Shown piece by piece: positions 1 through 9,067 of a stretch of DNA of 64,000 nucleotides. Position 1 is the first letter of the stretch. Each line of letters begins with the position of its first letter. This stretch comes from Vibrio rarus. GTDB lineage: Bacteria > Pseudomonadota > Gammaproteobacteria > Enterobacterales > Vibrionaceae. Below the pieces are notes generated by a model. That model was given only the letters and a program-made list of their open reading frames with translations. It ran no database searches and had not been told where the DNA came from. Both the position numbers and the translations under genes were made by a program. The DNA lies in the NCBI RefSeq assembly GCF_024347075.1, contig NZ_AP024900.1, forward strand, positions 682,001 to 746,000, in the 5' to 3' direction.

Positions 1-357
1 TTGCGACTGCTTAATCATTTCAGGAAGGCGGTGCAGTGTTTGAGGACCAAAAATCACATCAACATAAGGGGCACGCTGGCGAATATGATCGCCTTCTTGT
101 GTGGCCACACAGCCGCCGACACCAATAACTAAATCCGGTTTTTTGTCTTTTAGTGTTTTCCAACGACCCAGTTGGTGAAACACTTTTTCTTGTGCTTTTT
201 CACGAATAGAGCAGGTGTTTAACAGCAGCACATCCGCTTCTGTCGGCTCTTCTGTCAATTCAAATCCATTGGCGGCATTTAACAGGTCTGCCATTTTAGA
301 TGAATCGTATTCGTTCATCTGGCAACCCCAGGTTTTGATCAGAAGTTTCTTACTCAT
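1..357 (-). CDS. miaB: tRNA-2-methylthio-N6-dimethylallyladenosine synthase MiaB, N-terminal part
   Basis: Only the first 119 codons are in the window; the gene runs off the left edge. MiaB is a radical-SAM methylthiotransferase that adds a methylthio group to i6A37 of tRNAs reading UNN codons. The N-terminus starts [15 protein letters not shown], followed by the MTTase Cys residues ([11 protein letters not shown], then NTCSIREKA and GVGGCVA), which bind the auxiliary Fe-S cluster. The start codon is the ATG at 357. The gene is divergent from ubiF and next to a Leu/Gln/Met tRNA array, the same arrangement as in E. coli. The radical-SAM and TRAM domains lie outside the window. Confidence 0.96.
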   Translation of the reverse strand, partial: MSKKLLIKTWGCQMNEYDSSKMADLLNAANGFELTEEPTEADVLLLNTCSIREKAQEKVFHQLGRWKTLKDKKPDLVIGVGGCVATQEGDHIRQRAPYVDVIFGPQTLHRLPEMIKQSQ

Positions 358-671
358 TGCATTCATACTCGTGTTAATTAATCACTTTTTAACTGGCTTT
401 ATCGCTCAGCATTTCGCCACACAGAGTTGTGGCAAGCCGCGTATTGTACTGACTAAATGAGGTAATGACTAGCTTTCAAGCTTAAATTCCGTTCATTGTA
501 GGCTAAGGTGTTGTTTGTATTGAGTGGCTTTGCTGTTAAATGAGCCAGAATAATGAATTGGATGGCTAGGGGATGACTCGTCCATTAAATTGTGTCGTGA
601 TACAGGTATTGCGTAGTGCTTTTCAGTACAATGAAAATAATGCACAAGCGAACGTTGTTAAAGGATAGGAA
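358..671. other. miaB-ubiF divergent intergenic region
   Basis: About 310 bases between two divergent start codons. It must hold both promoters, but I see no single convincing sigma-70 pair. The ribosome-binding site of ubiF (AAAGGATAGGA) is clear just before 672. No RNA gene or additional coding region can be supported here. Confidence 0.5.
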
Positions 672-1829
672 ATGACAAAAACGCATTATGATGTGGCGGT
701 AATTGGTGGTGGCATGGTGGGAGCGGCTACAGCCCTTGGTTTAGCAAACCAAGGAAAGACAGTGGCGATTATTGAAGGGCGTCAACCACGGGCTTTTGAT
801 GCCACCCAACAGCATGATATACGTATCTCTGCCATTTCAAAAACTTCCGTTGACTTGCTTGAGCGCCTCGGGGCTTGGTCCTTTATTCAAAGTAAGCGAG
901 TTTACCCTTATACTGGTTTACAAACTTGGGAGCTAGATAACTGCTATACCCGATTTGATGCAGCGTCTCTCGATTTGCCTTTATTGGGCTATATGGTGGA
1001 AAACCGCCTTTTACAACTGGGTTTATGGGAAGCGATGCAGCCCTTTGCCAACATCCGCTTTTATTGCCCAGACGCCTTAGTGAGCATGGATGTCAGCTCG
1101 GCTGAAAAACAGATCACATTATCATCAGGCAAGGAGATTACTGCAGATCTTATTGTTGGGGCGGATGGAGCCCACTCAAAGGTGAGACAAAGTGTCGGTA
1201 TTGGCATTACCGCATGGGATTATCGGCAAGACTGCCTGTTGATTAATGTTGATACCGATTGCCAAGATACCGACGTTACCTGGCAGTGGTTCACAGCAAG
1301 TGGTCCTCGCTCTTATTTACCAATGGGAGAGGGCGCAGGGTGTTTGGTGTGGTATGACTCTCCAAAGCGAATAAAACAGCTGAGCCAATTGGACCCCGCA
1401 GCACTCAAGCTAGAAATAGAAACGCACTTTCCTAAACGCGTTGGCAATGTCACAGTGAAAAACCATGCCTCTTTTCCTCTAAAGCGTCGTCATGCCCATC
1501 AATATTATAAAGAAGGAGTGGTATTAGTTGGAGATTCAGCACATACGATTAATCCACTAGCAGGGCAAGGGGTTAACTTAGGTTTTAAGGATGTATCTGC
1601 ATTACTGCAGGCATTACAAGATAGCGATGACATGTTTTCTAGCTTGCACACTTATCAAAGTGCGAGAAAAGCGGATAATTTAATGATGCAGACGGCAATG
1701 GATGTGTTCTATCTAGGGTTTAGCAATAATATCGGCCCGTTTAAGATCTTGAGAAACATCGGCTTGAAGCTAGCCGATAATGCTGGACCATTAAAGCATC
1801 AAGCACTGAAGTACGCGCTTGGATTGTAA
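672..1829 (+). CDS. ubiF: Ubiquinone biosynthesis FAD-dependent hydroxylase UbiF-like
   Basis: A 385-residue flavoprotein monooxygenase of the UbiH/UbiF/VisC family. UbiF hydroxylates C-6 of the demethoxy-ubiquinol ring in the aerobic ubiquinone pathway. The sequence shows an N-terminal Rossmann fold with GGGMVG at residues 12-17, the DG motif GADGAHSKVRQ at 163-173, and the second FAD-binding motif GDSAHTINPLAGQG at 287-300. A strong ribosome-binding site (AAAGGATAGGA) supports the ATG at 672. The assignment to UbiF rather than UbiH or UbiI rests mainly on the neighbouring divergent miaB and tRNA array, as in E. coli. The first dispersed repeat begins only about 10 bases after the stop. Confidence 0.88.
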   Translation: MTKTHYDVAVIGGGMVGAATALGLANQGKTVAIIEGRQPRAFDATQQHDIRISAISKTSVDLLERLGAWSFIQSKRVYPYTGLQTWELDNCYTRFDAASLDLPLLGYMVENRLLQLGLWEAMQPFANIRFYCPDALVSMDVSSAEKQITLSSGKEITADLIVGADGAHSKVRQSVGIGITAWDYRQDCLLINVDTDCQDTDVTWQWFTASGPRSYLPMGEGAGCLVWYDSPKRIKQLSQLDPAALKLEIETHFPKRVGNVTVKNHASFPLKRRHAHQYYKEGVVLVGDSAHTINPLAGQGVNLGFKDVSALLQALQDSDDMFSSLHTYQSARKADNLMMQTAMDVFYLGFSNNIGPFKILRNIGLKLADNAGPLKHQALKYALGL

Positions 1830-1837
1830 TAGTGATT

Positions 1838-1984
1838 AATACTAATCGTAGTAATTAACTGATCATTCGAGCTTGTTAAAACACTTGATCACGGCGTTGC
1901 ATTTTTTAATGTAGAACAACTACTTATCAAAAATAGCGCCTTGTTCTCAAGTGTTTTTCCTGCGCTATTTCTGACCACTTAATA
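1838..1984 (+). repeat. Dispersed MITE-like repeat, copy A
   Basis: About 147 bases related to copies at 20106, 28155, 32991 and 40092. The left end (AATACTAATCGTAGTAATTA) matches the other left ends. The core has TAAAACACTTGATCA paired with CTCAAGTGTTTTT about 65 bases later, followed by the family signature CCTGCGCTATTTCTGA. The right terminal inverted repeat seems lost: the sequence diverges after GACCACTTA. It sits between ubiF and the tRNA terminator and holds no gene. Confidence 0.8.
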
Positions 1985-2021
1985 AATTTGAATTCTTATC
2001 TACTGTATTCTACAGGCAATA

Positions 2022-2048
2022 AAAAACCCGCCTAAAAGACGGGTTTCT
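2022..2048 (-). terminator. Rho-independent terminator of the tRNA array
   Basis: Read leftward: AAACCCG, a loop rich in T and G, CGGGTTT, then a T-rich stretch (the plus strand shows CAATAAAAAA before the stem). It lies just beyond the last tRNA gene and ends the leftward tRNA transcript. Confidence 0.85.
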
Positions 2049-2055
2049 TGAATAA

Positions 2056-2140
2056 TGGTGCGGAAGGAGAGACTTGAACTCTCACACCTTGCGGCGCCAG
2101 AACCTAAATCTGGTGCGTCTACCAATTCCGCCACTTCCGC
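2056..2140 (-). tRNA. tRNA-Leu(UAG), copy 1
   Basis: 85 bases with encoded CCA; starts GCGGAAGTGGCGGAATTGG. The anticodon loop TTTAGGT lies in a CCAGA/TCTGG stem. It has a long variable arm and T-loop GTTCAAGTC. The closest known match in my memory is E. coli leuW. It is the last gene of the leftward array. Confidence 0.97.
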
Positions 2141-2211
2141 ATTGCTTGTTTTATCTCTAAGCCAGAGTGTAGTTCTACTGATGATTGGTATAATCAATAA
2201 AACGTTGTAAA

Positions 2212-2288
2212 TGGTGGCTACTGCGGGATTTGAACCTGCGACCCCATCATTATGAGTGATGTGCTCTAACCAGCTGAGCTAAGTAGCC
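2212..2288 (-). tRNA. Elongator tRNA-Met(CAU), copy 1
   Basis: 77 bases with encoded CCA; starts GGCTACTTAGCTCAGCTGG. The anticodon loop CTCATAA gives CAU. The first base pair is normal (G1-C72), unlike the unpaired initiator end, so this is the elongator type, like E. coli metT. Confidence 0.95.
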
Positions 2289-2324
2289 ACTTTATCCCCA
2301 AGGTTTATACCTTAAGAATGAATA

Positions 2325-2409
2325 TGGTGCGGAAGGAGAGACTTGAACTCTCACACCTTGCGGCGCCAGAACCTAAATCTGGTGCGTCTACCAATTCCGC
2401 CACTTCCGC
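2325..2409 (-). tRNA. tRNA-Leu(UAG), copy 2
   Basis: 85 bases, identical over its length to copy 1 as far as I can read, including the encoded CCA. Part of the tandem array. Confidence 0.97.
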
Positions 2410-2507
2410 ATTGCTTGTTTCATCTCTAAGCCAGAGTGTAGTTAAAGAGACGATTGGAGAATCTCAGTAACGTTGTGTGCTCATAATTAAATGAACATTT
2501 TAAATAG

Positions 2508-2582
2508 TGGCTGGGCTACCTGGATTCGAACCAGGGAATGCTGGCATCAAAAGCCAGTGCCTTACCGCTTGGCGATAGCCCA
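2508..2582 (-). tRNA. tRNA-Gln(UUG), copy 1
   Basis: 75 bases with encoded CCA; starts TGGGCTATCGCCAAGCGG. The anticodon TTG lies in the loop between CTGGC and GCCAG. The U1-A72 pair is typical of tRNA-Gln. Confidence 0.96.
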
Positions 2583-2617
2583 ACAGAAGAAGTTCAAAGA
2601 ACTTAATCATAAAATAA

Positions 2618-2702
2618 TGGTGCGGAAGGAGAGACTTGAACTCTCACACCTTGCGGCGCCAGAACCTAAATCTGGTGCGTCTACCAATTCCGCCACTTCC
2701 GC
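2618..2702 (-). tRNA. tRNA-Leu(UAG), copy 3
   Basis: 85 bases with CCA, the same sequence as the other Leu copies. Together with the following Gln it forms a unit repeated at a 364-base period (2618, 2982, 3346). Confidence 0.97.
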
Positions 2703-2800
2703 ATTGCTTGTTTCATCTCTAAGCCAGAGTGTAGTTAAAGAGACGATTGGAGAATCTCAGTAACGTTGTGTGCTCATAATTAAATGAACATTTTAAATAG

Positions 2801-2850
2801 TGGCTGGGCTACCTAGAGCCGAACCAGGGCAATAACGTGGCATCAAATGC
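2801..2850 (-). pseudogene. tRNA-Gln 3'-end remnant 1
   Basis: On the plus strand TGGCTGGGCTACCT matches the CCA end and acceptor stem of tRNA-Gln, then diverges (AGAGCCGAACCAGGGC) with recognisable T-arm bases. The anticodon half is lost and replaced by a spacer ending at the next intact tRNA-Gln. It is not a functional tRNA. Two further near-identical copies lie at 3165 and 3953. Confidence 0.75.
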
Positions 2851-2871
2851 TTTGTTTTCCCTTTTAAAAAA

Positions 2872-2946
2872 TGGCTGGGCTACCTGGATTCGAACCAGGG
2901 AATGCTGGCATCAAAAGCCAGTGCCTTACCGCTTGGCGATAGCCCA
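2872..2946 (-). tRNA. tRNA-Gln(UUG), copy 2
   Basis: 75 bases with CCA, same as copy 1. It lies directly beside the tRNA-Gln remnant at 2801. Confidence 0.96.
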
Positions 2947-2981
2947 ACAGAAGAAGTTCAAAGAACTTAATCATAAAATAA

Positions 2982-3066
2982 TGGTGCGGAAGGAGAGACT
3001 TGAACTCTCACACCTTGCGGCGCCAGAACCTAAATCTGGTGCGTCTACCAATTCCGCCACTTCCGC
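2982..3066 (-). tRNA. tRNA-Leu(UAG), copy 4
   Basis: 85 bases with CCA, same sequence as the other Leu copies. Confidence 0.97.
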
Positions 3067-3164
3067 ATTGCTTATTTAATCTCTAAGCCAGAGTGTAGTT
3101 AAAGAGACGATTGGAGAATCTCAGTAACGTTGTGTGTTCATGATTAAATGAACATTTTAAATAG

Positions 3165-3215
3165 TGGCTGGGCTACCTAGAGCCGAACCAGGGAAATAAC
3201 GTGGCATCAAATGCT
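3165..3215 (-). pseudogene. tRNA-Gln 3'-end remnant 2
   Basis: The same decayed acceptor/T-arm fragment as at 2801 (TGGCTGGGCTACCT then AGAGCCGAACCAGGGA), differing by only a few bases. It is duplicated as part of the 364-base repeat unit. Confidence 0.75.
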
Positions 3216-3235
3216 TTGTTTTCCCTTTTTTAAAA

Positions 3236-3310
3236 TGGCTGGGCTACCTGGATTCGAACCAGGGAATGCTGGCATCAAAAGCCAGTGCCTTACCGCTTGG
3301 CGATAGCCCA
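3236..3310 (-). tRNA. tRNA-Gln(UUG), copy 3
   Basis: 75 bases with CCA, identical to the other Gln copies. Confidence 0.96.
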
Positions 3311-3345
3311 ACAGAAGAAGTTCAAAGAACTTAATCATAAAATAA

Positions 3346-3430
3346 TGGTGCGGAAGGAGAGACTTGAACTCTCACACCTTGCGGCGCCAGAACCTAAATC
3401 TGGTGCGTCTACCAATTCCGCCACTTCCGC
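3346..3430 (-). tRNA. tRNA-Leu(UAG), copy 5
   Basis: 85 bases with CCA, same sequence as the other Leu copies. Confidence 0.97.
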
Positions 3431-3529
3431 ATTGCTTATTTAATCTCTAAGCCAGAGTGTAGTTAAAGAGACGATTGGAGAATCTCAGTAACGTTGTGTG
3501 CTCATATATAATGAACATTCACTTTAAAA

Positions 3530-3604
3530 TGGCTGGGCTACCTGGATTCGAACCAGGGAATGCTGGCATCAAAAGCCAGTGCCTTACCGCTTGGCGATAG
3601 CCCA
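3530..3604 (-). tRNA. tRNA-Gln(UUG), copy 4
   Basis: 75 bases with CCA. This repeat unit is shorter (294 bases from Leu to Leu) because the Gln remnant is missing. Confidence 0.96.
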
Positions 3605-3639
3605 ACAGAAGAAGTTCAAAGAACTTAATCATAAAATAA

Positions 3640-3724
3640 TGGTGCGGAAGGAGAGACTTGAACTCTCACACCTTGCGGCGCCAGAACCTAAATCTGGTGC
3701 GTCTACCAATTCCGCCACTTCCGC
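3640..3724 (-). tRNA. tRNA-Leu(UAG), copy 6
   Basis: 85 bases with CCA. The spacer to the next Met gene is the same as the spacer between Leu copy 1 and Met copy 1. Confidence 0.97.
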
Positions 3725-3795
3725 ATTGCTTGTTTTATCTCTAAGCCAGAGTGTAGTTCTACTGATGATTGGTATAATCAATAAAACGTTGTAAA

Positions 3796-3872
3796 TGGTG
3801 GCTACTGCGGGATTTGAACCTGCGACCCCATCATTATGAGTGATGTGCTCTAACCAGCTGAGCTAAGTAGCC
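3796..3872 (-). tRNA. Elongator tRNA-Met(CAU), copy 2
   Basis: 77 bases with CCA, same as copy 1 at 2212. It shares the flanking spacer with that copy, so the Leu-Met pair is itself duplicated. Confidence 0.95.
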
Positions 3873-3952
3873 ACTTTAATTTTGAGCGAGAGAGGATAAA
3901 CCAATCTCACATTATTTCCAATGATTTTTTATCAAAATCATGAAATAAATAG

Positions 3953-4003
3953 TGGCTAGGCTACCTAGAGCCGAACCAAGGCAATAACGTGGCATCAAAT
4001 GCT
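3953..4003 (-). pseudogene. tRNA-Gln 3'-end remnant 3
   Basis: TGGCTAGGCTACCT then AGAGCCGAACCAAGGC: the same remnant as at 2801 and 3165 with extra substitutions. It precedes an intact tRNA-Gln again. It is the most diverged of the three and lies closest to the promoter. Confidence 0.72.
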
Positions 4004-4023
4004 TTGTATTCCCTTTCAAAAAA

Positions 4024-4098
4024 TGGCTGGGCTACCTGGATTCGAACCAGGGAATGCTGGCATCAAAAGCCAGTGCCTTACCGCTTGGCGATAGCCCA
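4024..4098 (-). tRNA. tRNA-Gln(UUG), copy 5
   Basis: 75 bases with CCA, same as the other Gln copies. Confidence 0.96.
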
Positions 4099-4106
4099 AC
4101 TAAATA

Positions 4107-4191
4107 TGGTGCGGAAGGAGAGACTTGAACTCTCACACCTTGCGGCGCCAGAACCTAAATCTGGTGCGTCTACCAATTCCGCCACTTCCGC
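4107..4191 (-). tRNA. tRNA-Leu(UAG), copy 7
   Basis: 85 bases with CCA, separated from tRNA-Gln copy 5 by only 8 bases. Confidence 0.97.
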
Positions 4192-4233
4192 ATATTTCCT
4201 AACAACTCTCTGAAAAAGAAAGCGTTTAGGAAA

Positions 4234-4310
4234 TGGTGGCTACTGCGGGATTTGAACCTGCGACCCCATCATTATGAGTGATGTGCTCTAACCAGCTGAG
4301 CTAAGTAGCC
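4234..4310 (-). tRNA. Elongator tRNA-Met(CAU), copy 3
   Basis: 77 bases with CCA; the first gene to be transcribed. The order from the promoter (Met-Leu-Gln) matches the start of the E. coli metT-leuW-glnU operon. Confidence 0.95.
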
Positions 4311-4362
4311 ATTACCATATTGTCTTTCTCTGTGCTGTTAGACAGCAGTGAGAACGGAGCGC

Positions 4363-4391
4363 ATTATGCGGATATCCCTGGAAACCGTCAA
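4363..4391 (-). promoter_or_regulatory. Stable-RNA promoter of the tRNA array
   Basis: On the minus strand: -35 TTGACG (4391-4386), a 17-base spacer, -10 CATAAT (4368-4363), then a GC-rich discriminator GCGCTCC. Upstream lie A-tracts (AAAAAAAA and AAAAAAAAC stretches at about 4395-4440) that look like an UP element. A GC-rich discriminator is the usual mark of ppGpp-controlled stable RNA promoters. Start about 50 bases before the first tRNA. Confidence 0.82.
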
Positions 4392-4555
4392 CAGTTTTTT
4401 TTGTAGATTTTGTCTGTTCGAGTCTGTTCGGTTTTTTTTTAAACAAAGCGTGCTGTTTTCACGCAAAACTGTATTAATAATTGCCCCAAGCACGGGCAGT
4501 TTGTTCTTAGATATAGCGCAGTGGGGCGATTAGCTGGGTGTGTTTCGCTCCCATA

Positions 4556-4582
4556 AAAAAAGATCGCTTGAGCGATCTTTTT
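4556..4582 (-). terminator. Terminator after ychF
   Basis: AAAGATCGCT-TGAG-CGATCTTT stem with an A-run on its left (plus strand), which is a T-run for leftward transcription. T residues also follow on the right, so it could work in both directions. Confidence 0.85.
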
Positions 4583-4624
4583 AGTAAAACGTTAATCAGA
4601 GTCTAACTAAGTAACAGAATTTGA

Positions 4625-5716
4625 CTAGACGTTAAAGCGGAAATGGATAACATCGCCATCTTTTACGATATAATCTTTACCTTCTAGACGCCATTTACCT
4701 GCGTCTTTAGCTCCACTTTCACCTTTAAATTGGATGAAATCTTCATAACCCACAACTTCAGCGCGGATAAAGCCTTTTTCAAAGTCGGTGTGAATTTTAC
4801 CAGCCGACTGAGGGGCTGTTGCTCCTACAGGGATTGTCCAAGCGCGTACTTCTTTAACGCCCGCAGTGAAGTAAGTTTGCAGTGTTAGCAAATCGTAGCC
4901 AGAGCGGATTACACGGTTAAGTCCAGGCTCTTCAATACCCATATCTTCAAGGAACTCAGCACGATCTTCATCGTCAAGCTCAGCCATCTCAGATTCAATA
5001 GCGGCACAAACCGGAACAACTACGTTGTTTTCTTTTGCTGCAAATTCACGTACTTGATCTAAGTATGGGTTATTTTCAAAGCCATCTTCAGCAACGTTGG
5101 CAATGTACATTGTTGGCTTCAGTGTTAGGAAGTTAAGGTAACCCACAGCAGCAAGTTCTTCTTTGCTTAGCTCAACAGTACGTGCCATACCACCTTCAGT
5201 CAGTACTGGAAGCAGTTTCTCAAGGGTAGCCAGCTCAAATTTAGCGTCTTTATCGCCGCCTTTGGCTTTTTTAGCATTACGATGCATGGCACGTTCACAA
5301 CTGTCTAGATCGGCCAGTGCGAGCTCAAGATTGATAACTTCAATATCTTCGATGGGTGCTACTTTACCTGAAACGTGAACGATGTTTTCATTCTCAAAAC
5401 AGCGAACTACGTGACCGATAGCATCCGTTTCGCGGATGTTGGCTAGGAATTTGTTACCTAGACCTTCACCGCGTGATGCACCCGCTACAAGACCTGCAAT
5501 GTCTACAAATTCCATTGTAGTAGGCAGAATTTTTTGTGGATTTACGATTTCAGCAAGAGCGTCTAAGCGTAGATCTGGCACAGGAACGATCCCTGTGTTT
5601 GGTTCGATAGTACAAAACGGAAAGTTAGCCGCTTCGATACCTGCTTTAGTAAGTGCGTTGAAAAGCGTTGATTTACCAACGTTTGGAAGACCAACGATGC
5701 CACATTTAAAACCCAT
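4625..5716 (-). CDS. ychF: Redox-regulated ATPase/GTPase YchF (OLA1 family)
   Basis: A 363-residue Obg-related P-loop protein. The P-loop is GLPNVGKS (residues 9-16). The nucleotide-base motif is NVAE rather than NKxD, which is the known reason that the YchF/OLA1 subfamily prefers ATP. The C-terminal third carries the TGS domain, ending in [12 protein letters not shown]. Family members bind ribosomes and are linked to oxidative-stress responses. It lies 10 bases after pth in the same leftward transcript, as in E. coli. A clear terminator follows. Confidence 0.97.
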   Translation of the reverse strand: MGFKCGIVGLPNVGKSTLFNALTKAGIEAANFPFCTIEPNTGIVPVPDLRLDALAEIVNPQKILPTTMEFVDIAGLVAGASRGEGLGNKFLANIRETDAIGHVVRCFENENIVHVSGKVAPIEDIEVINLELALADLDSCERAMHRNAKKAKGGDKDAKFELATLEKLLPVLTEGGMARTVELSKEELAAVGYLNFLTLKPTMYIANVAEDGFENNPYLDQVREFAAKENNVVVPVCAAIESEMAELDDEDRAEFLEDMGIEEPGLNRVIRSGYDLLTLQTYFTAGVKEVRAWTIPVGATAPQSAGKIHTDFEKGFIRAEVVGYEDFIQFKGESGAKDAGKWRLEGKDYIVKDGDVIHFRFNV

Positions 5717-5726
5717 GATTAAAACC

Positions 5727-6317
5727 TTATTCTGCTTTGAAGGTGTGTAAGCGATTTTGTGCTTTAGTTAAACCGTCTTTTAGCAATATATCTAAACTGC
5801 GTACGGACTCGTCGACTACGGCGTCTAGGCACTCTTGCTCTTTCGTTGGAGCTTTGCCTAATACATAGCCAGCAACTCGGTCTTTGTGACCGGGGTGGCC
5901 GATGCCAATGCGTAGTCGATAAAATTCTTTGTTATTGCCCAGTTTACTAATGGTATCTTTCAAACCATTGTGACCACCGTGGCCACCGCCTTTTTTGAAC
6001 TTACCTACGCCAGGAGGCAAATCAAGCTCATCGTGGGCGAGCATGATTTCTTCAGGCTTTATTTGGTAAAACTTAGCCAATGCGGCGACAGATTTTCCTG
6101 AAAGATTCATAAACGTTGTTGGGATTAATAGGCGAAGATCATAGTTACTTGCTGTTATTCGACCTGTTAAACCAAAAAACTTAGGCTCATTTTTTAATGT
6201 CACATTATGTATGCGGGCTAACTCTTCAACGACCCAGGCACCAGCATTATGGCGTGTTCTAGTATATTCAGGCCCAGGATTGGCTAGACCGACAAGTAAT
6301 TTGATTTCTTGACTCAA
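5727..6317 (-). CDS. pth: Peptidyl-tRNA hydrolase
   Basis: A 196-residue Pth1 enzyme that releases peptides from stalled peptidyl-tRNA so that the tRNA can be reused. It begins [21 protein letters not shown]. Asn13 and the catalytic His23 of that signature are present, and [10 protein letters not shown] and HDELDLPPG follow in the middle. Length is normal for the family. It is the first gene of pth-ychF and lies downstream of prs, separated by a terminator. Confidence 0.98.
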   Translation of the reverse strand: MSQEIKLLVGLANPGPEYTRTRHNAGAWVVEELARIHNVTLKNEPKFFGLTGRITASNYDLRLLIPTTFMNLSGKSVAALAKFYQIKPEEIMLAHDELDLPPGVGKFKKGGGHGGHNGLKDTISKLGNNKEFYRLRIGIGHPGHKDRVAGYVLGKAPTKEQECLDAVVDESVRSLDILLKDGLTKAQNRLHTFKAE

Positions 6318-6387
6318 AATGCTGATCTCATTATAGGTGACAATAAAAAGCGCGACATGATAGCACGCAACATAGTTAAGAGTAAAA

Positions 6388-6421
6388 AATCCCGGTGCTT
6401 AATAGTAAGTACCGGGATTCT
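6388..6421 (-). terminator. Terminator after prs
   Basis: AATCCCGGTGCTT paired with AAGTACCGGGATT. For leftward transcription the stem is followed by TTTTTTACTC. It separates prs from pth-ychF. Confidence 0.88.
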
Positions 6422-6484
6422 TGAATTTACAGCGGTTCGCAAGAACCCAATAGTGACAGCCACTGCATGAGTGGTTAAGAACTA

Positions 6485-7432
6485 TTAGTTGCTGAACATC
6501 GCAGAGATAGACTCTTCGTTGCTAATGCGACGAATAGCTTCTGCAAGCATGCTAGACAGTGTTAGCTGAGACACTTTACCTGTAGCGGCCATCTCTTTGC
6601 TCAATGTAATTGAATCGGTAATGATAACTTGGTCAAGTACTGAGTTTTTGATGTTTTTCGCTGCACTACCAGAGAATACTGCGTGTGTTGCGTAAGCAAA
6701 TACACGTTTAGCGCCACGCTCTTTAAGCGCTTCAGCTGCTTTACACAAAGTACCGCCAGTATCGATCATGTCATCAACGATAACGCAATCGCGTCCTTCA
6801 ACGTCACCGATAAGGTTCATTACTTCAGAAACGTTCGCGCGAGGGCGACGTTTATCAACGATAGCAATATCAATATCGCCCAGTGCTTTAGCCGTAGCGC
6901 GAGCACGTACAACACCACCTAAATCAGGAGATACAACAACAGGATCTTCTAGACCGCGGTTAGCCATATCTTCAAGCAGTACAGGAGTACCGAAGATGTT
7001 GTCTACTGGTACATCGAAGAACCCTTGAATTTGTTCTGCGTGTAAATCGATAGTCAGAACGCGGTCAACACCCACGTTTGATAGGAAGTCAGCGACGACT
7101 TTAGCTGTAATAGGCACACGAGCAGAGCGCACGCGACGATCTTGTCGAGCGTAGCCGAAGTAAGGGATTACAGCGGTAATACGGCCGGCAGAAGCACGAC
7201 GCATAGCGTCAATCATTACTACCAATTCGATCAGGTTATCGTTGGTAGGTGCGCATGTAGATTGGATGATAAATACATCACTACCACGAACGTTTTCATT
7301 AATTTGTACAGCGACTTCGCCGTCAGAAAAACGGTCTACAGTAGCATCACCTAGAGAAATGTATAGGCGATCAGCAATGCGTTGGGCTAGTTCAGGTGTT
7401 GCGTTACCAGCAAATAGCTTCATATCAGGCAC
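6485..7432 (-). CDS. prs: Ribose-phosphate pyrophosphokinase
   Basis: A 315-residue class I PRPP synthase: ribose-5-phosphate plus ATP gives PRPP for purine, pyrimidine, His, Trp and NAD synthesis. It begins [16 protein letters not shown]. The PRPP-binding loop [15 protein letters not shown] and the flexible-loop segment [14 protein letters not shown] are intact. Length is exactly the family norm. It follows ispE by 26 bases, giving lolB-ispE-prs, as in E. coli. Confidence 0.98.
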   Translation of the reverse strand: MPDMKLFAGNATPELAQRIADRLYISLGDATVDRFSDGEVAVQINENVRGSDVFIIQSTCAPTNDNLIELVVMIDAMRRASAGRITAVIPYFGYARQDRRVRSARVPITAKVVADFLSNVGVDRVLTIDLHAEQIQGFFDVPVDNIFGTPVLLEDMANRGLEDPVVVSPDLGGVVRARATAKALGDIDIAIVDKRRPRANVSEVMNLIGDVEGRDCVIVDDMIDTGGTLCKAAEALKERGAKRVFAYATHAVFSGSAAKNIKNSVLDQVIITDSITLSKEMAATGKVSQLTLSSMLAEAIRRISNEESISAMFSN

Positions 7433-7458
7433 GGTGGAAACCTCAAGGTTGCGTCCAG

Positions 7459-8328
7459 TTAATTGGGTTGGTTTTGGGCAGAATACTGCTCCAATGTCAG
7501 GTGCAAAGGAGATATATTGTTTCCTTGTGCAACAAATGCTGTTGTATTTTCAGGAAGTTGTCTTAATATATTTTCTGCTTCGAGTTGAGTTTCAAACTCT
7601 GCAAAAACACATGACCCTGTTCCTGTCAATCTTGACGGCGCGTATTGTAACAGCCATGAAAGTTGCTTATCAACCTCTGGGTACAGTAAACGCACTATTT
7701 TTTCGCAATCGTTTCCGTAGGATTGCCTTTGAAGCTCCTCCCAGCCACGTTTTACGGTGTTTCTGGTAAGATCTGGGTGTTGGAAAATATCTGCCGTTGA
7801 AATCGCTACATCGGGTCGAACAACCAGATACCACTTCTCTACAGGGGCAACTTGCGTCAGTTTTTCGCCAACACCTTCGGCAAAGGATGCAAACCCTTGC
7901 ACAAAAACGGGAACGTCTGCTCCCAAGTCTAGTCCAATCTTTGCAAGTTGTGGCATAGGGATATTTAATTGCCAAAGATAATTTAACGCCACCAAAGTGG
8001 TAGCCGCGTTAGATGAACCGCCTCCAATACCGCCACCCATGGGTAATATTTTATCAATATGAATGTCAGCACCTAAAGTGCACTGGGTATATTCCTGCAG
8101 TGCTTTGGCCGCCTTCCAAATTAAATTTTGCTGTAATGGCACCCCTGTTAATTCTGGAGTAACGCGTATGTGTCCACTGCGGTTTGCTGTAATGGATAAT
8201 TGGTCCCCATAGTTAATGAACTGAAATAGGGTTTGCAATTCATGATAACCGTTAGCGCGTCGCCCGGTGATATAGAGAAAAAGGTTTAATTTGGCTGGGG
8301 AAGGCCAGTGAGTGGTCGCAGTTATCAT
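7459..8328 (-). CDS. ispE: 4-diphosphocytidyl-2-C-methyl-D-erythritol kinase
   Basis: GHMP kinase of the non-mevalonate (MEP) isoprenoid pathway that phosphorylates CDP-ME. The N-terminal [17 protein letters not shown] is the family signature and the ATP loop [16 protein letters not shown] follows in the middle. I place the start at the ATG at 8328, whose ATGA overlaps the lolB stop and suits the family N-terminus. An in-frame ATG 12 bases upstream is the alternative. About 289 residues, normal length. Confidence 0.95.
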   Translation of the reverse strand: MITATTHWPSPAKLNLFLYITGRRANGYHELQTLFQFINYGDQLSITANRSGHIRVTPELTGVPLQQNLIWKAAKALQEYTQCTLGADIHIDKILPMGGGIGGGSSNAATTLVALNYLWQLNIPMPQLAKIGLDLGADVPVFVQGFASFAEGVGEKLTQVAPVEKWYLVVRPDVAISTADIFQHPDLTRNTVKRGWEELQRQSYGNDCEKIVRLLYPEVDKQLSWLLQYAPSRLTGTGSCVFAEFETQLEAENILRQLPENTTAFVAQGNNISPLHLTLEQYSAQNQPN

Positions 8329-8951
8329 TGTATGTCCCATTTGCTGATGGCAATGTTCAGTTTTATCGGGCTTCGAGAGAGGGTCATTTTGTTGGGCAAA
8401 ATAACCTCATTCTGTTCTTGGTAGCCTTTATAGTTCATTAACCAAGTTTGCCCACCTCTGGTTTGTTGTAGTGATGATAGGGTTCCATTATCCGCTACTT
8501 GGAAACTATCTGCCGCCGTGGGCTGGCCTTTTATCCAATCTTGCATATAGACAATGGGTAAGCGCATACCGGTTAATTGATAGAAAAGCAGATCGGCATC
8601 TTTATCAAAGTAGCGTTTACCTTCCAAGTCGGTGACGGTTGCCCCTTGTGCATCAATGGTCAAGCTAAGGACGGTTTTGCCTAAAAAAGTGGATAAGCGC
8701 AGTTCACTTTTTTGTGGGGATTGCTTCCAGTGAAAATTAAGGCTTTGTCGCTGCGTTGGATCGATATAGCCCAGTTTTCCGGAAATACGAAAATGGGTGA
8801 GTGCAAGCAACTTTTGTTGGTGGGATTGGTATTCCACACTGTGGGTTGGAATGGGCGCAGTGGTTTCACAACCGGAGAACAACAGCGCAAGTAAAATTGG
8901 TGTAAACCTAACCAACCATTTAAAAAAAGACGGTAATTGAGTGATTTGCAT
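8325..8951 (-). CDS. lolB: Outer-membrane lipoprotein insertion protein LolB
   Basis: A 208-residue lipoprotein. LolB receives lipoproteins from LolA in the periplasm and inserts them into the outer membrane. The signal sequence ends in lipobox LFSGC with the lipidated Cys at residue 28. The mature part fits the LolB fold ([37 protein letters not shown]). It overlaps ispE by 4 bases and is divergent from hemA, the conserved gammaproteobacterial arrangement. Confidence 0.95.
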   Translation of the reverse strand: MQITQLPSFFKWLVRFTPILLALLFSGCETTAPIPTHSVEYQSHQQKLLALTHFRISGKLGYIDPTQRQSLNFHWKQSPQKSELRLSTFLGKTVLSLTIDAQGATVTDLEGKRYFDKDADLLFYQLTGMRLPIVYMQDWIKGQPTAADSFQVADNGTLSSLQQTRGGQTWLMNYKGYQEQNEVILPNKMTLSRSPIKLNIAISKWDIQ

Positions 8952-9067
8952 AGCAAGAATTAGAGTTCTGATTCAAGGTTTATGCCAATGATACAATAAA
9001 GCCTCTTTTATTGCTGTAATGGTTCAAGTAAAATTGCCCCTTTGTTTTATCCATGTCTAAGTAATTA

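Noticed and set aside
2491..4213. Open frames of 70-90 codons across the tRNA array
   Set aside because: They are translations of tRNA genes on the opposite strand; the repeated peptide text only mirrors the repeated tRNAs.
4348..4533. 61-codon frame upstream of the tRNA array
   Set aside because: It spans the tRNA promoter and A/T tracts and has no ribosome-binding site.
7242..7769. 175-codon plus-strand frame opposite prs and ispE
   Set aside because: It runs antisense across two conserved genes and has no ribosome-binding site.
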